Assembly (NCBI RefSeq): GCF_043633585.1
Contig: NZ_CP141832.1
Coordinates: 1,736,001-1,800,000, forward strand
Reading direction: 5' to 3'
From: Lacrimispora sinapis
GTDB taxonomy: Bacteria > Bacillota > Clostridia > Lachnospirales > Lachnospiraceae
Length of the DNA stretch: 64,000 nucleotides
Shown here: positions 8,525-17,815 of the stretch, one piece after another
Layout of the letters: the number at the start of each line of letters is the position of its first letter
Numbering within the stretch: position 1 is the first letter of the stretch
Position numbers and translations under genes: made by a program
The notes under the pieces: generated by a model
Database searches by the model: none
Told to the model about the DNA's origin: nothing
Seen by the model: the letters and a program-made list of their open reading frames with translations, nothing else

Positions 8525-9667
8525 ATGAAGAAAATAGCAATTTTGGGTTCAACAGGCTCGATAGGAACTCAGACCCTGGAGGTGATTGAAAACCAAAGGG
8601 ATATAGAGGTAACCGCTTTGGCGGCAGGCAGCAATATCCGCCTGCTGGAGGAGCAGATCAGAAAATTTAAACCGAAATTGGCTTGTGTGTGGAAGGCGGA
8701 AAAAGCCAGGGAACTGGCAGTATTGGTAAAAGATTTGCCGGTCCGCATCGTTTCCGGAATGGAAGGATTGATTGAAGCAGCGACAGAGGAGTCGGCAGAT
8801 ATCGTAGTAACTGCAGTTGTGGGTATGATAGGAATAAGACCCACCATTGCAGCCATGGAAGCCGGAAAGGATATTGCCTTGGCCAACAAGGAAACGCTGG
8901 TTACAGCCGGCCATATTATCATGCCGCTGGCCGAAGAGCGGGGAGTTAAAATTTTGCCGGTAGACAGTGAGCACAGTGCTATATTCCAGTGCTTGAACGG
9001 TGAAAATAAAGATACCATACATAAAATTCTTCTGACCGCATCTGGAGGCCCTTTCAGAGGGAAAACCAGAGCAGAGCTTCAGTCGGTACAGGTAGAAGAT
9101 GCGTTGAAGCATCCCAATTGGTCCATGGGCAGAAAGATCACCATTGATTCTTCGACGATGGTCAATAAGGGGCTTGAAGTGATAGAAGCCAAATGGCTGT
9201 TCGGTGTTGAAATGGATCAGGTTGAAGTGGTGGTTCAGCCGAAAAGTGTCATTCATTCCATGGTAGAATTTGAAGATGGTGCAGTCATGGCTCAGTTGGG
9301 AACTCCGGATATGAAACTTCCGATTCAGTATGCACTCTATTATCCCGAAAGAAGATTTCTTCCGGGCGGACGTCTGGATTTCTGGACCATTGGGCAGATT
9401 GCTTTTGAAAAGCCGGATATGGTCAATTTTCCAGGGCTTTCCCTGGCTTATCGTGCGGGAAATACAGGCGGAACGCTTCCCGCGATCTTCAATGCTGCCA
9501 ATGAACGGGCAGTTGCGAAATTTTTAAATAGAGAAATCTCATATCTTTCCATAACCGATATGATAGAGGGAGCAATGAACGGGCATACTGTAAAGGAGAA
9601 TCCGACGGTACAAGAAATTCTTGATGCGGAAGCGGAAGCTTATGAATATATAGAAAGCAGGTGGTAG
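8525..9667 (+). CDS. dxr: 1-deoxy-D-xylulose 5-phosphate reductoisomerase
   Basis: 380 residues from ATG 8525. An in-frame TTG at 8495 was rejected because family members start with MKKIAILGSTGSIGTQ, which is exactly what follows 8525. The NADPH site is GSTGSIG, LANKETLV and PVDSEHSAIFQCL hold metal/substrate residues, and HPNWSMGRKITIDSSTMVNKG is the DXP-binding stretch. It performs the first committed step of the MEP isoprenoid pathway. The stop is directly followed by rseP. Confidence 0.97.
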   Translation: MKKIAILGSTGSIGTQTLEVIENQRDIEVTALAAGSNIRLLEEQIRKFKPKLACVWKAEKARELAVLVKDLPVRIVSGMEGLIEAATEESADIVVTAVVGMIGIRPTIAAMEAGKDIALANKETLVTAGHIIMPLAEERGVKILPVDSEHSAIFQCLNGENKDTIHKILLTASGGPFRGKTRAELQSVQVEDALKHPNWSMGRKITIDSSTMVNKGLEVIEAKWLFGVEMDQVEVVVQPKSVIHSMVEFEDGAVMAQLGTPDMKLPIQYALYYPERRFLPGGRLDFWTIGQIAFEKPDMVNFPGLSLAYRAGNTGGTLPAIFNAANERAVAKFLNREISYLSITDMIEGAMNGHTVKENPTVQEILDAEAEAYEYIESRW

Positions 9668-9668
9668 A

Positions 9669-10727
9669 TTGTCTAGTATAATCGTAGCAATTCTGGTATT
9701 CGGACTGATTGTTTTAATTCATGAATTAGGTCACTTTTTATTTGCAAAGAAGAACGGAATCACAGTGGTGGAATTTTCCATAGGAATGGGACCAAGACTG
9801 CTCCATTTTAAAAAGGGCGGCACCATTTACTCCATTAAGGCGCTGCCTTTGGGTGGTTCCTGTATGATGTTGGGGGAAGATGAAGAAAATGCGGACCAGG
9901 GAGCATTTCAGAATAAATCCATCCCGGCCCGTATGTCTGTCATTGCGGCAGGTCCTGTCTTTAACTTTATATTAGCTTTTTTCCTTGCTGTTATCCTGGT
10001 AGGGATGAGCGGATATGATGTGACATATGTGAAAGAAGTAACAAAGGATTCTCCGGCATATGCTGCCGGAATGCAGGCCGGTGACAAGCTTCTAAAAATT
10101 AATGGTGAAAGCGTTTCCATGTACCGGGAATACATCCTTTACAAACTCTTAAAGCCAGAGGAAAAGATGAATCAAGTGGAATTTTTAAGAGTTGATCCTT
10201 CCACAGGGGCAAGCAGCGTTCGATCGGTGACCGTTACTCCACAGTATTCAAAGGAAAGCGGGAAGTATTTGATCGGTATTACCATTGCACCTGAGAATGC
10301 AAAGGTATCGTCTGTTGGGGAACTGATAAAATATGGTTATAAGGAAATGGAGTATGATGTAAAGCTGACCGTGAAAAGTCTTGGAATGCTCTTTTCCGGG
10401 AAAGCCAGTGTCAATGATTTGAGTGGTCCGGTGGGAATTGTAGTTATGATTGATGATTCTGTTAAGGCAGGACTTTCGGTTAGTTTCAAAGCGGCCCTTA
10501 TGAACGTACTCAGTATGTGTATCCTGCTCAGTGCCAACCTGGGTGTTATGAATTTACTTCCAATTCCGGCTCTTGACGGCGGACGTCTCTTGTTCCTCAT
10601 CATTGAAGCTATTAGAGGCAAGAAGATGGACCCCAATAAAGAAGGCCTGGTGAATATGATCGGCATGGCAGCCCTTATGGCTCTCATGATTTTTGTAGTA
10701 TTTAATGATATTAACCGGTTTACGTAG
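9669..10727 (+). CDS. rseP: Site-2 intramembrane metalloprotease RseP/RasP
   Basis: 352 residues starting at a TTG codon 1 nt after the dxr stop, with AGGTGG overlapping the dxr end as ribosome binding site. The zinc site HELGH lies in the first membrane helix, a PDZ domain spans about residues 115-200, and the second active-site motif NLLPIPALDGGRL supplies the Asp ligand near the C-terminus. Such proteases cleave anti-sigma factors and signal-peptide remnants within the membrane. The dxr-rseP-ispG order is common in clostridia. Confidence 0.95.
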   Translation: MSSIIVAILVFGLIVLIHELGHFLFAKKNGITVVEFSIGMGPRLLHFKKGGTIYSIKALPLGGSCMMLGEDEENADQGAFQNKSIPARMSVIAAGPVFNFILAFFLAVILVGMSGYDVTYVKEVTKDSPAYAAGMQAGDKLLKINGESVSMYREYILYKLLKPEEKMNQVEFLRVDPSTGASSVRSVTVTPQYSKESGKYLIGITIAPENAKVSSVGELIKYGYKEMEYDVKLTVKSLGMLFSGKASVNDLSGPVGIVVMIDDSVKAGLSVSFKAALMNVLSMCILLSANLGVMNLLPIPALDGGRLLFLIIEAIRGKKMDPNKEGLVNMIGMAALMALMIFVVFNDINRFT

Positions 10728-10756
10728 GCGGATATGGAGCCGGAATGGAGGAACGT

Positions 10757-11809
10757 ATGAACCGAGAACATACAAGAGTGATTCGGATCGGTGACCGGAT
10801 GATCGGTGGTGGAAATCCGGTACTGATCCAATCCATGTGTAATACAAAGACTCAGGATATCTCTGCAACGGTCAGCCAGATTGATTCTCTGACAAAGGCT
10901 GGCTGTGATATTATCCGGGTTGCTGTTCCTGATATGGAGGCAGCAAAAGCATTAAAAGAGATTAAGAGACAGATCACCATTCCTTTGGTGGCAGACATTC
11001 ATTTTGATTACCGTCTGGCCATAGCTGCCATTGAATCAGGAGCAGATAAGATCCGTATCAATCCGGGAAATATCGGATCTGCAGAGCGGGTGCGTGCCGT
11101 TGTGGAAAAAGCAAAGGAGTATGACGTTCCCATCCGTGTGGGAGTCAACAGTGGTTCACTGGAGAAAAATCTTATCGAAAAGTATGGAGGAGTTACGGCG
11201 GAGGGCATTGTAGAAAGTGCTCTGGATAAGGTTCGGATGATCGAAGAGCTGGGGTATGAGAATCTTGTCATCAGCATTAAATCCTCTGATGTACTTATGT
11301 GTATCAAGGCACATGAACGGATATCCATGCAGACGGATTACCCTCTGCATGTGGGGATTACGGAATCAGGAACTTTGGCGTCAGGAACCGTAAAATCTTC
11401 GGTAGGACTTGGCGTTATTCTGCATGAAGGCATCGGAGATACCATTCGCGTATCTTTGACTGGTGACCCGGTGGAGGAAGTGAAAACAGCAAGGCTGATT
11501 TTAAAAACTCTGGGCTTGAGAAGGGGCGGGGTAGAAGTAGTCTCCTGTCCAACCTGCGGAAGAACCCGGATTGATTTGATTTCACTGGCGAATCAGGTTG
11601 AAGAAATGGTTTCCAAATTTGATCATCTGGATGTCAAAGTGGCTGTTATGGGCTGTGTGGTAAATGGACCAGGGGAAGCAAAGGAAGCGGATCTGGGAAT
11701 TGCCGGAGGAATCGGAGAGGGCCTTCTTATTAAAAAAGGAGAGATTATCCGAAAGGTTCCGGAAGACCAGCTGCTACAGGCACTGAAGGAAGAACTTATG
11801 AACATGTAA
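10757..11809 (+). CDS. ispG: (E)-4-hydroxy-3-methylbut-2-enyl-diphosphate synthase
   Basis: 350 residues from ATG 10757. ATG 10745 is also in frame, but GGAGG at 10747-10751 fits a start at 10757. The TIM-barrel part carries VLIQSMCNTKTQD and RINPGNIG. The C-terminal domain has the [4Fe-4S] ligands in SCPTCGRTR and GCVVNGPGEAK. It is the penultimate enzyme of the MEP pathway and needs reduced ferredoxin or flavodoxin. It complements dxr in the same operon and precedes polC by 11 bp. Confidence 0.97.
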   Translation: MNREHTRVIRIGDRMIGGGNPVLIQSMCNTKTQDISATVSQIDSLTKAGCDIIRVAVPDMEAAKALKEIKRQITIPLVADIHFDYRLAIAAIESGADKIRINPGNIGSAERVRAVVEKAKEYDVPIRVGVNSGSLEKNLIEKYGGVTAEGIVESALDKVRMIEELGYENLVISIKSSDVLMCIKAHERISMQTDYPLHVGITESGTLASGTVKSSVGLGVILHEGIGDTIRVSLTGDPVEEVKTARLILKTLGLRRGGVEVVSCPTCGRTRIDLISLANQVEEMVSKFDHLDVKVAVMGCVVNGPGEAKEADLGIAGGIGEGLLIKKGEIIRKVPEDQLLQALKEELMNM

Positions 11810-11820
11810 TAGGTGATAGA

Positions 11821-14800
11821 ATGACAAAAAAATTTTTGGAAGTATTTCCAAATTTACATATTACAGAAGAATTGCGAGAGCTTTTAAATCTGGTGGAGGT
11901 GGAGAAAGTCACTTCCACCAGGGATAGAAGCTCTATTCGTATTTATCTTTTAAGCCCAAGGCTGATACATAAACAGAATATCTATGGACTCGAAAAGGGG
12001 ATTAAAGAACAGCTTTTTCCCTCTAAGCGGCTTACTGTAAAAATTATTGAACGGTTCCGGCTGTCCGAACAGTATACACCTCAGAAACTTTTAAAGGCAT
12101 ACAGGGACAGCCTGTTAATGGAGCTTAAAAATTACAGCATCATTGAATATAACATGTTCCGAAAAGCTGAGTACCAGTTCCCGGAACGGGATCTTCTTAA
12201 GATGACCGTGGAAGATACCATTGTCACCCACGAAAAGGCAGGTGAATTAAAGCGGGTTCTGGAAAAAATCTTTTTTGAACGGTGCGGCCTGCCTTTGGAA
12301 GTGCAGTACGAATATGTACCCCCCAAGGTCAATGGACTGGCAAAGCAGAAAGAACTGCAGATGCAGAGGGAGGTGGAGGAAATCGTAAGCCGTACCTCTC
12401 TTCGTGTGAGATCATCAAATGGTGAGGAAGTGGCTCCGCCCTCTATGGCAGACACCGGAAATCTGGAAGCCATGGCGGCGGACTACGCGGCGGACGTTCC
12501 CTTTGTACAGGATAATCAGTCATCAGGGCTGCGTATGGGAGGCAAAAAAGACAACGGGAAAACAGGTGAGTCTGATTCCGGTAAAAAAGAATTTGCCAAA
12601 AAGGAATGGAAGGATTACAAAAAGGGCGGAAACTTTTATACAAAACGTTCGGATAATCCGGATGTATTGTATGGCCGTGATTTTGATGGTGAGATTATTG
12701 AAATCGAAAATATTGATGGAGAAATCGGAGAAGTAACCATTCGGGGTAAGATTTTAACGGTTGACAGCCGGGAATTAAGAAGCGGAAAAACCATTATGAT
12801 TTTTGACGTGACAGATTTTACCGATACCATCACCGTAAAGATATTTGCCAAAGAGGAGCAGCTGGATGATTTAAAGGCTGCGGTTGTACAGGGAAGTTTT
12901 ATACGGATCAAGGGCGTTACCACCATTGATAAATTTGATGGAGAGCTGACTCTTGGGTCTGTGGTAGGAATTAAAAAATCAGAAGATTTTACTGGTAAAA
13001 GGATGGACAACAGTCTGGAGAAAAGAGTGGAGCTTCACTGTCATACGAAGATGAGCGATATGGATGGAGTCTCCGAGGTAAAAGATATTGTGAAGAGGGC
13101 AAAAAAGTGGGGAATGCCTGCCATTGCCATTACGGATCATGGATGCGTCCAGTCCTTTCCGGATGCCAACCATGCCCTGGATAAGGGAGATAATTTCAAA
13201 CTCATTTATGGCGTGGAAGGATATCTGGTGGATGATTTAAAGCAATTGGTAGAAAATTCAAGAAACCAGAAACTATCGGATACCTATGTGGTCTTTGATA
13301 TTGAGACCACCGGCTTTAGCTCTTCTAAAAACCGGATTATAGAAATAGGTGCAGTAAAAATACAGGACGGGGCAGTGATCGACCGGTACAGTACCTTTGT
13401 AAACCCGGATGTGCCCATTCCCTTTGAGATCGAGAAGCTGACCGGAATCAATGACAACATGGTTCTTTCCTATCCCGGAATCCGGGAAATCCTTCCTCAG
13501 TTTCTGGAGTTCTGTTCGGATGCGGTTTTAGTTGCCCACAATGCATCTTTTGATGTGAGCTTTATTGCCTATAATGCTTCCCAGCTTGGTTTGGAGTTTG
13601 ATCCTACGGTGATAGATACGGTTGCACTTGCAAGACTTCTGCTTCCCAATTTAAACCGTTATAAGCTTGATACGGTAGCCAAAGCCTTAAATATTTCTTT
13701 GGAAAATCACCATAGAGCAGTTGATGATGCAGGCTGTACGGCACTTATCTTTGCTGCGTTTGTAAAGATGATCCGGGACAGGGGAGTGGAGACCTTAGAT
13801 GAACTCAATCAGCTGAATACCATGTCGGCAAGTATCATTAAGAAGCTTCCCACCTATCATGTTATTATTTTGGCCGCCAATGATGTGGGAAGAGTAAATC
13901 TTTACCGGCTGGTGTCCTATTCTCATATTGATTATTACGCCAGAAGGCCGCGAATTCCCAAAAGTATTTTAAATCAGTACCGGGAAGGGCTTATCATTGG
14001 TTCCGCCTGTGAAGCCGGAGAACTGTACCAGGCTCTTCTGCGGGGAGTACCGGATGCGGAAATTGCGAAGCTGGTGAATTTCTATGATTATCTGGAAATA
14101 CAGCCTCTAGGCAACAATGGGTTTATGCTGCGGGATGAAAAGAGTGTGGTCAAGTCGGAACAGGATTTGATTGACATAAATAAAAAAATCGTGTCATTGG
14201 GAGAACAGTTTGGAAAGCCGGTCTGTGCCACCTGTGATGTGCATTTCCTGGACCCGGAGGATGAGGTCTACCGGAGAATCATCATGGCTGGACAAGGCTT
14301 TAAGGATTCCGATGATCAGGCACCTTTGTATTTGAGAACCACGGAAGAGATGCTGAAGGAATTTGAATATTTAGGTCCCAATAAAGCGGAAGAGGTCGTT
14401 ATTAAAAACACCAGAAAGATCGCAGATATGTGCGAGAAGATATCTCCTGTAAGGCCGGATAAATGTCCTCCGGTCATTGAAAATTCCGATGAAGACTTAA
14501 GACAGATCTGCTATGATAAGGCTCATGCCATATATGGAGAAAATCTTCCCACCATTGTAACAGAGCGTCTGGAAAGGGAGCTGAACTCCATTATATCCAA
14601 TGGATTTGCGGTTATGTATATCATTGCCCAGAAGCTGGTTTGGAAATCCAATGAGGATGGCTATCTGGTGGGGTCCCGTGGTTCCGTCGGCTCTTCCTTT
14701 GTGGCTTACATGGCGGGTATTACAGAGGTTAATTCCTTAAGTCCTCATTATTATTGTAAGTCCTGCCATTATTACGATTTTGATTCGGAAGAGGTGAAAA

Positions 14801-16362
14801 AGTTTTCCGGTATGGCAGGGTGTGATATGCCGGATAAAATCTGTCCGGTGTGCGGACATCCCCTGGAAAAGGACGGTTTTGATATCCCGTTTGAGACGTT
14901 CCTGGGCTTTAAGGGAGATAAGGAACCGGATATTGACTTAAACTTCTCCGGAGAGTATCAGAGCAAGGCGCATGACTACACGGAGGTCATCTTCGGCAAA
15001 GGTCAGACGTTCCGCGCCGGAACAATCGGTACGCTGGCGGATAAGACGGCCTTCGGCTATGTGAAAAATTATTTTGAAGAGCATGGAGTGAGAAAACGGA
15101 ACTGTGAGATCAACCGGATCGTACAGGGCTGTGTTGGCGTGAGACGGACAACCGGGCAGCATCCGGGTGGTATTATTGTCCTTCCTCATGGGGAGGAGAT
15201 CTATTCCTTTACACCGGTCCAGCGTCCGGCCAATGATATGACGACCATGACCGTAACCACTCATTTTGATTACCACTCCATTGACCATAACCTGCTGAAG
15301 CTTGATATTCTGGGGCACGATGATCCGACCATGATCCGTATGCTTCAGGACTTGATTGGCTTTGATCCGGTTAAGGATATCCCTCTGGACAGCAAGGAGG
15401 TCATGTCCTTGTTCCAGGATACTTCTGCACTTGGAATCATGCCGGAGGATATTGGGGGATGCAAATTGGGTGCCCTTGGTGTACCGGAATTCGGTACGGA
15501 TTTTGCGATGCAGATGTTAATTGATACCCAGCCTAAGTATTTTTCGGATCTGGTGCGCATCGCAGGTCTGGCCCATGGTACGGATGTATGGCTTGGAAAT
15601 GCCCAGACGCTGATTCAGGAAGGTAAGGCAACCATTCAGACCGCAATCTGTACCCGGGATGATATTATGATATATCTTATTTCTATGGGAATGGAAGAGG
15701 GACTGTCCTTTTCCATCATGGAGAGCGTACGAAAAGGAAAAGGGCTAAAAGAAGAATGGGAAAAAGAAATGATCGCTCATGGAGTGCCTGACTGGTATAT
15801 CTGGTCCTGTAAGAAAATCAAATACATGTTCCCCAAGGCTCATGCCGCAGCTTATGTTATGATGGCATGGCGTATTGCATATTGCAAAGTGTTTTATCCT
15901 CTTGCATATTATGCGGCCTTTTTCAGCATCCGGGCAAATGGATTCAGTTATGAATTGATGTGTCAGGGACGAGAAAAGCTGGAGCATTATCTGGCGGATT
16001 ACCGGAAAAGAATGGATACCCTGTCCAAAAAGGAACTGGATACCCTTCGTGATATGAGGATCGTACAGGAGATGTATGCCAGAGGGTATGACTTTATTCC
16101 CATTGACATCTACCGGGCCAAGGCACGGCATTTTCAAATCATTGACGGAAAGCTGATGCCTTCTTTAAGCAGCATTGATGGTTTAGGAGAAAAGGCGGCC
16201 GATGCAGTGGTGGATGCGGTCAAAGACGGCCCCTTCTTATCCAGAGAAGATTTTAGAAACCGTACGAAAGTCAGCAAAACGGTATGCGATTTAATGGGAG
16301 ATTTAGGGCTTCTTGGAGAATTGCCCGAATCCAACCAGCTTTCTCTTTTTGATCTTGGCTAA
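11821..16362 (+). CDS. polC: DNA polymerase III PolC (Gram-positive replicase)
   Basis: 1513 residues. In order: N-terminal domain, a Lys/Gly-rich low-complexity linker at about 245-280, an OB fold at about 300-390, a PHP domain from about 402 (VELHCHTKMSDMDGVSE, AITDHG), an inserted DEDDh 3'-5' proofreading exonuclease from about 488 (VVFDIETTGFSSSKN; VAHNASFDVSF; HHRAVDDAG), then the C-family polymerase core with SRGSVGSSFVAYMAGI, a four-cysteine zinc site (YCKSC and CPVCG) and the catalytic PDIDLNFSGEYQ. Length and exonuclease insertion identify PolC rather than DnaE. The start follows AGGTGA. It is the main chromosomal replicase. Confidence 0.98.
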   Translation: MTKKFLEVFPNLHITEELRELLNLVEVEKVTSTRDRSSIRIYLLSPRLIHKQNIYGLEKGIKEQLFPSKRLTVKIIERFRLSEQYTPQKLLKAYRDSLLMELKNYSIIEYNMFRKAEYQFPERDLLKMTVEDTIVTHEKAGELKRVLEKIFFERCGLPLEVQYEYVPPKVNGLAKQKELQMQREVEEIVSRTSLRVRSSNGEEVAPPSMADTGNLEAMAADYAADVPFVQDNQSSGLRMGGKKDNGKTGESDSGKKEFAKKEWKDYKKGGNFYTKRSDNPDVLYGRDFDGEIIEIENIDGEIGEVTIRGKILTVDSRELRSGKTIMIFDVTDFTDTITVKIFAKEEQLDDLKAAVVQGSFIRIKGVTTIDKFDGELTLGSVVGIKKSEDFTGKRMDNSLEKRVELHCHTKMSDMDGVSEVKDIVKRAKKWGMPAIAITDHGCVQSFPDANHALDKGDNFKLIYGVEGYLVDDLKQLVENSRNQKLSDTYVVFDIETTGFSSSKNRIIEIGAVKIQDGAVIDRYSTFVNPDVPIPFEIEKLTGINDNMVLSYPGIREILPQFLEFCSDAVLVAHNASFDVSFIAYNASQLGLEFDPTVIDTVALARLLLPNLNRYKLDTVAKALNISLENHHRAVDDAGCTALIFAAFVKMIRDRGVETLDELNQLNTMSASIIKKLPTYHVIILAANDVGRVNLYRLVSYSHIDYYARRPRIPKSILNQYREGLIIGSACEAGELYQALLRGVPDAEIAKLVNFYDYLEIQPLGNNGFMLRDEKSVVKSEQDLIDINKKIVSLGEQFGKPVCATCDVHFLDPEDEVYRRIIMAGQGFKDSDDQAPLYLRTTEEMLKEFEYLGPNKAEEVVIKNTRKIADMCEKISPVRPDKCPPVIENSDEDLRQICYDKAHAIYGENLPTIVTERLERELNSIISNGFAVMYIIAQKLVWKSNEDGYLVGSRGSVGSSFVAYMAGITEVNSLSPHYYCKSCHYYDFDSEEVKKFSGMAGCDMPDKICPVCGHPLEKDGFDIPFETFLGFKGDKEPDIDLNFSGEYQSKAHDYTEVIFGKGQTFRAGTIGTLADKTAFGYVKNYFEEHGVRKRNCEINRIVQGCVGVRRTTGQHPGGIIVLPHGEEIYSFTPVQRPANDMTTMTVTTHFDYHSIDHNLLKLDILGHDDPTMIRMLQDLIGFDPVKDIPLDSKEVMSLFQDTSALGIMPEDIGGCKLGALGVPEFGTDFAMQMLIDTQPKYFSDLVRIAGLAHGTDVWLGNAQTLIQEGKATIQTAICTRDDIMIYLISMGMEEGLSFSIMESVRKGKGLKEEWEKEMIAHGVPDWYIWSCKKIKYMFPKAHAAAYVMMAWRIAYCKVFYPLAYYAAFFSIRANGFSYELMCQGREKLEHYLADYRKRMDTLSKKELDTLRDMRIVQEMYARGYDFIPIDIYRAKARHFQIIDGKLMPSLSSIDGLGEKAADAVVDAVKDGPFLSREDFRNRTKVSKTVCDLMGDLGLLGELPESNQLSLFDLG

Positions 16363-16415
16363 ATTTATATATTTTTCCAGTTATTAATAAAAAATAAAAT
16401 ATTTTGAAAATAAGG

Positions 16416-16444
16416 TTGACATACGTTGGGATTTATATTATACT
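16416..16444 (+). promoter_or_regulatory. tRNA-Pro/tRNA-Glu promoter
   Basis: -35 TTGACA (16416-16421), 17-bp spacer, -10 TATACT (16439-16444), about 12 bp before the first tRNA base. Near-consensus, as expected for a stable RNA gene. Confidence 0.8.
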
Positions 16445-16456
16445 ACCTAACGTAAT

Positions 16457-16530
16457 CGAGGCGTGGCTCAGTTTGGTAGAGCGCTGCGTTCGGGACGCAG
16501 AGGTCGCAAGTTCGAATCTTGTCGCCTCGA
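16457..16530 (+). tRNA. tRNA-Pro (anticodon CGG)
   Basis: A full cloverleaf: acceptor CGAGGCG/CGCCTCG, D arm GCTC...GAGC, anticodon stem CTGCG/CGCAG with loop TTCGGGA, T arm GCAAG-TTCGAAT-CTTGT. The CCA end is not encoded. It reads CCG codons. Confidence 0.95.
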
Positions 16531-16555
16531 TTTTGTACGAATTATCATTTGTACT

Positions 16556-16627
16556 GGCCTATTGGTCAAGCGGTCAAGACGCCGCCCTCTCACGGCGGAA
16601 ACCCGAGTTCGATTCTCGGATAGGTCA
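16556..16627 (+). tRNA. tRNA-Glu (anticodon CTC)
   Basis: Acceptor GGCCTAT/ATAGGTC with one G-U pair, anticodon stem GCCGCC/GGCGG with loop CTCTCAC, T arm CCGAG-TTCGATT-CTCGG, discriminator A, no encoded CCA. It is 25 bp behind tRNA-Pro and shares its promoter and terminator. Confidence 0.95.
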
Positions 16628-16633
16628 TTATTG

Positions 16634-16666
16634 AAACCTTCAGGATATTGCCTGAAGGTTTTTTGT
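16634..16666 (+). terminator. Terminator of the tRNA-Pro/Glu unit
   Basis: A perfect 10-bp stem AACCTTCAGG (16635-16644) with its complement (16651-16660), then TTTTTTG. Confidence 0.9.
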
Positions 16667-16692
16667 GCTATTAAATTTTTTGCAGGATTTGT

Positions 16693-16727
16693 AGATATAC
16701 GGAAAATAAGTGATAGATATACGGAAA
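16693..16727 (+). repeat. Two exact 13-bp direct repeats spaced 22 bp, upstream of the diguanylate cyclase
   Basis: AGATATACGGAAA occurs at 16693-16705 and 16715-16727, a 22-bp period that puts both copies on the same DNA face two turns apart. They sit just upstream of an extended -10 (16761-16769). The arrangement resembles tandem half-sites for an activator or response regulator of LytTR or OmpR type; the regulator is unknown. Confidence 0.55.
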
Positions 16728-16760
16728 GTGAAATTTATAGTATTTATATAGGAAAATTTG

Positions 16761-16769
16761 TGCTAAAAT
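16761..16769 (+). promoter_or_regulatory. Extended -10 promoter for the diguanylate cyclase
   Basis: TGCTAAAAT with the -10 hexamer at 16764-16769. No good -35 is present at the proper distance, fitting a promoter that needs an activator bound to the direct repeats at 16693-16727. Confidence 0.45.
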
Positions 16770-16841
16770 AGAAAAGAGAGGCTAAAAAATGCCGAATAGT
16801 TGTTGGTTTAAGTGATGATCGTTGAAGCTTTAGGGGGAGAA

Positions 16842-17714
16842 ATGAATAGGATTACTCTTGATGAAATAAATGATAAATTGGACTTTTTTCATAAAATGTA
16901 TGATGCCGTTCGCCTGATCGATCCGCTCCATAAAAAAGTCATGGATTACCGGAATTCCACTATGGTTCCCTCGGATGAAAAATGTTACTGCTATTGGGGA
17001 AACAACAAAATCTGCGATAATTGTATCTCTATCAGGTCGTATAAGGAAGACAGAAGTTTGGTGAAGATGGAAACGAATTCCGATATCGTTCTGCTGGTAA
17101 CTGCAATCCCGATTACAGCCGCTGGAGGGCCAGCCGTACTGGAGCTGTTTAAAAATGTTACAGATTCTATGTTTATAGGAGAGGGGGATTACAACAAAGG
17201 GGAAATGCTTACCCAGTATGTCAGAGAAATTACAGATGCGATCGTGAAAGACCCGCTGACTTCACTTTTTAACCGGAGATATATTGATGAACGCCTTCCG
17301 GCTGATATCGTGGAGTCTGTACTTTCTCATACCCCCTTATCTGTCTGCTTTATTGATCTTGATAATTTTAAAGCCATCAACGACTCCTATGGACATGAAG
17401 CAGGAGATCTGGCGATTCAGGCCATGGGTGGCATAATCCTTCGGAATATTGGGAATAAGAATGGGTGGGCGGCCAGATATGGGGGAGATGAATTTGTGGT
17501 TTGCCTGAATCGTATCAAAGAAGATGAGGCCCGGCTTATTATGGAACAAATTCAAAAAGATGCAGAAACGGTCCCTGTCGGTACGGAAAACCAAAGTATG
17601 AAGCTGTCTCTCTCCTTTGGCATCAAAACAATGGATCAGATGCCCATCACTGCAAAAGAGATGATAGGGGAGGCAGATAAAAACATGTACCGGGCAAAGA
17701 GACAAAAATTTTAA
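16842..17714 (+). CDS. Diguanylate cyclase with a Cys-containing N-terminal sensor domain
   Basis: 290 residues from ATG 16842, chosen over the in-frame GTG at 16812 because GGGGGAG lies just before 16842. The N-terminal ~130 residues look PAS-like and contain CYCYWGNNKICDNC, that is C-x-C-x7-C-x2-C. The C-terminal half is a GGDEF domain with intact RYGGDEFVV, DPLTSLFNRRY and FIDLDNFKAINDSYGH. It should make c-di-GMP in the cytoplasm. The RxxD inhibitory site normally just before GGDEF is not present, so product inhibition may be absent. The four cysteines could bind a metal or sense redox state; this is inference. Confidence 0.88.
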   Translation: MNRITLDEINDKLDFFHKMYDAVRLIDPLHKKVMDYRNSTMVPSDEKCYCYWGNNKICDNCISIRSYKEDRSLVKMETNSDIVLLVTAIPITAAGGPAVLELFKNVTDSMFIGEGDYNKGEMLTQYVREITDAIVKDPLTSLFNRRYIDERLPADIVESVLSHTPLSVCFIDLDNFKAINDSYGHEAGDLAIQAMGGIILRNIGNKNGWAARYGGDEFVVCLNRIKEDEARLIMEQIQKDAETVPVGTENQSMKLSLSFGIKTMDQMPITAKEMIGEADKNMYRAKRQKF

Positions 17715-17781
17715 TTTGAAATATGACAGAAGGAGAATAATATAAGAAATAGGCAAATTAGGTCCTGCTGTGAAATTGCTG

Positions 17782-17809
17782 TTGCTTTTTTAGCCATATC
17801 TTATATAAT
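17782..17809 (+). promoter_or_regulatory. Promoter of the DUF1538/PII operon, placing +1 at the start codon
   Basis: -35 TTGCTT (17782-17787), 16-bp spacer, -10 TATAAT (17804-17809). The ATG of the next gene begins at 17816, 7 nt after the -10, where transcription normally begins. No Shine-Dalgarno sequence precedes that ATG. Together this points to a leaderless mRNA. Confidence 0.6.
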
Positions 17810-17815
17810 TAAAAT

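Noticed and set aside
8549..9256. Long open frame on the minus strand
   Set aside because: It lies wholly antisense to dxr, has no ribosome binding site and no recognisable domain; codon structure follows the plus-strand gene.
16404..16771. Open frames running through the tRNA-Pro/tRNA-Glu region
   Set aside because: They translate tRNA genes and the terminator; no coding character.
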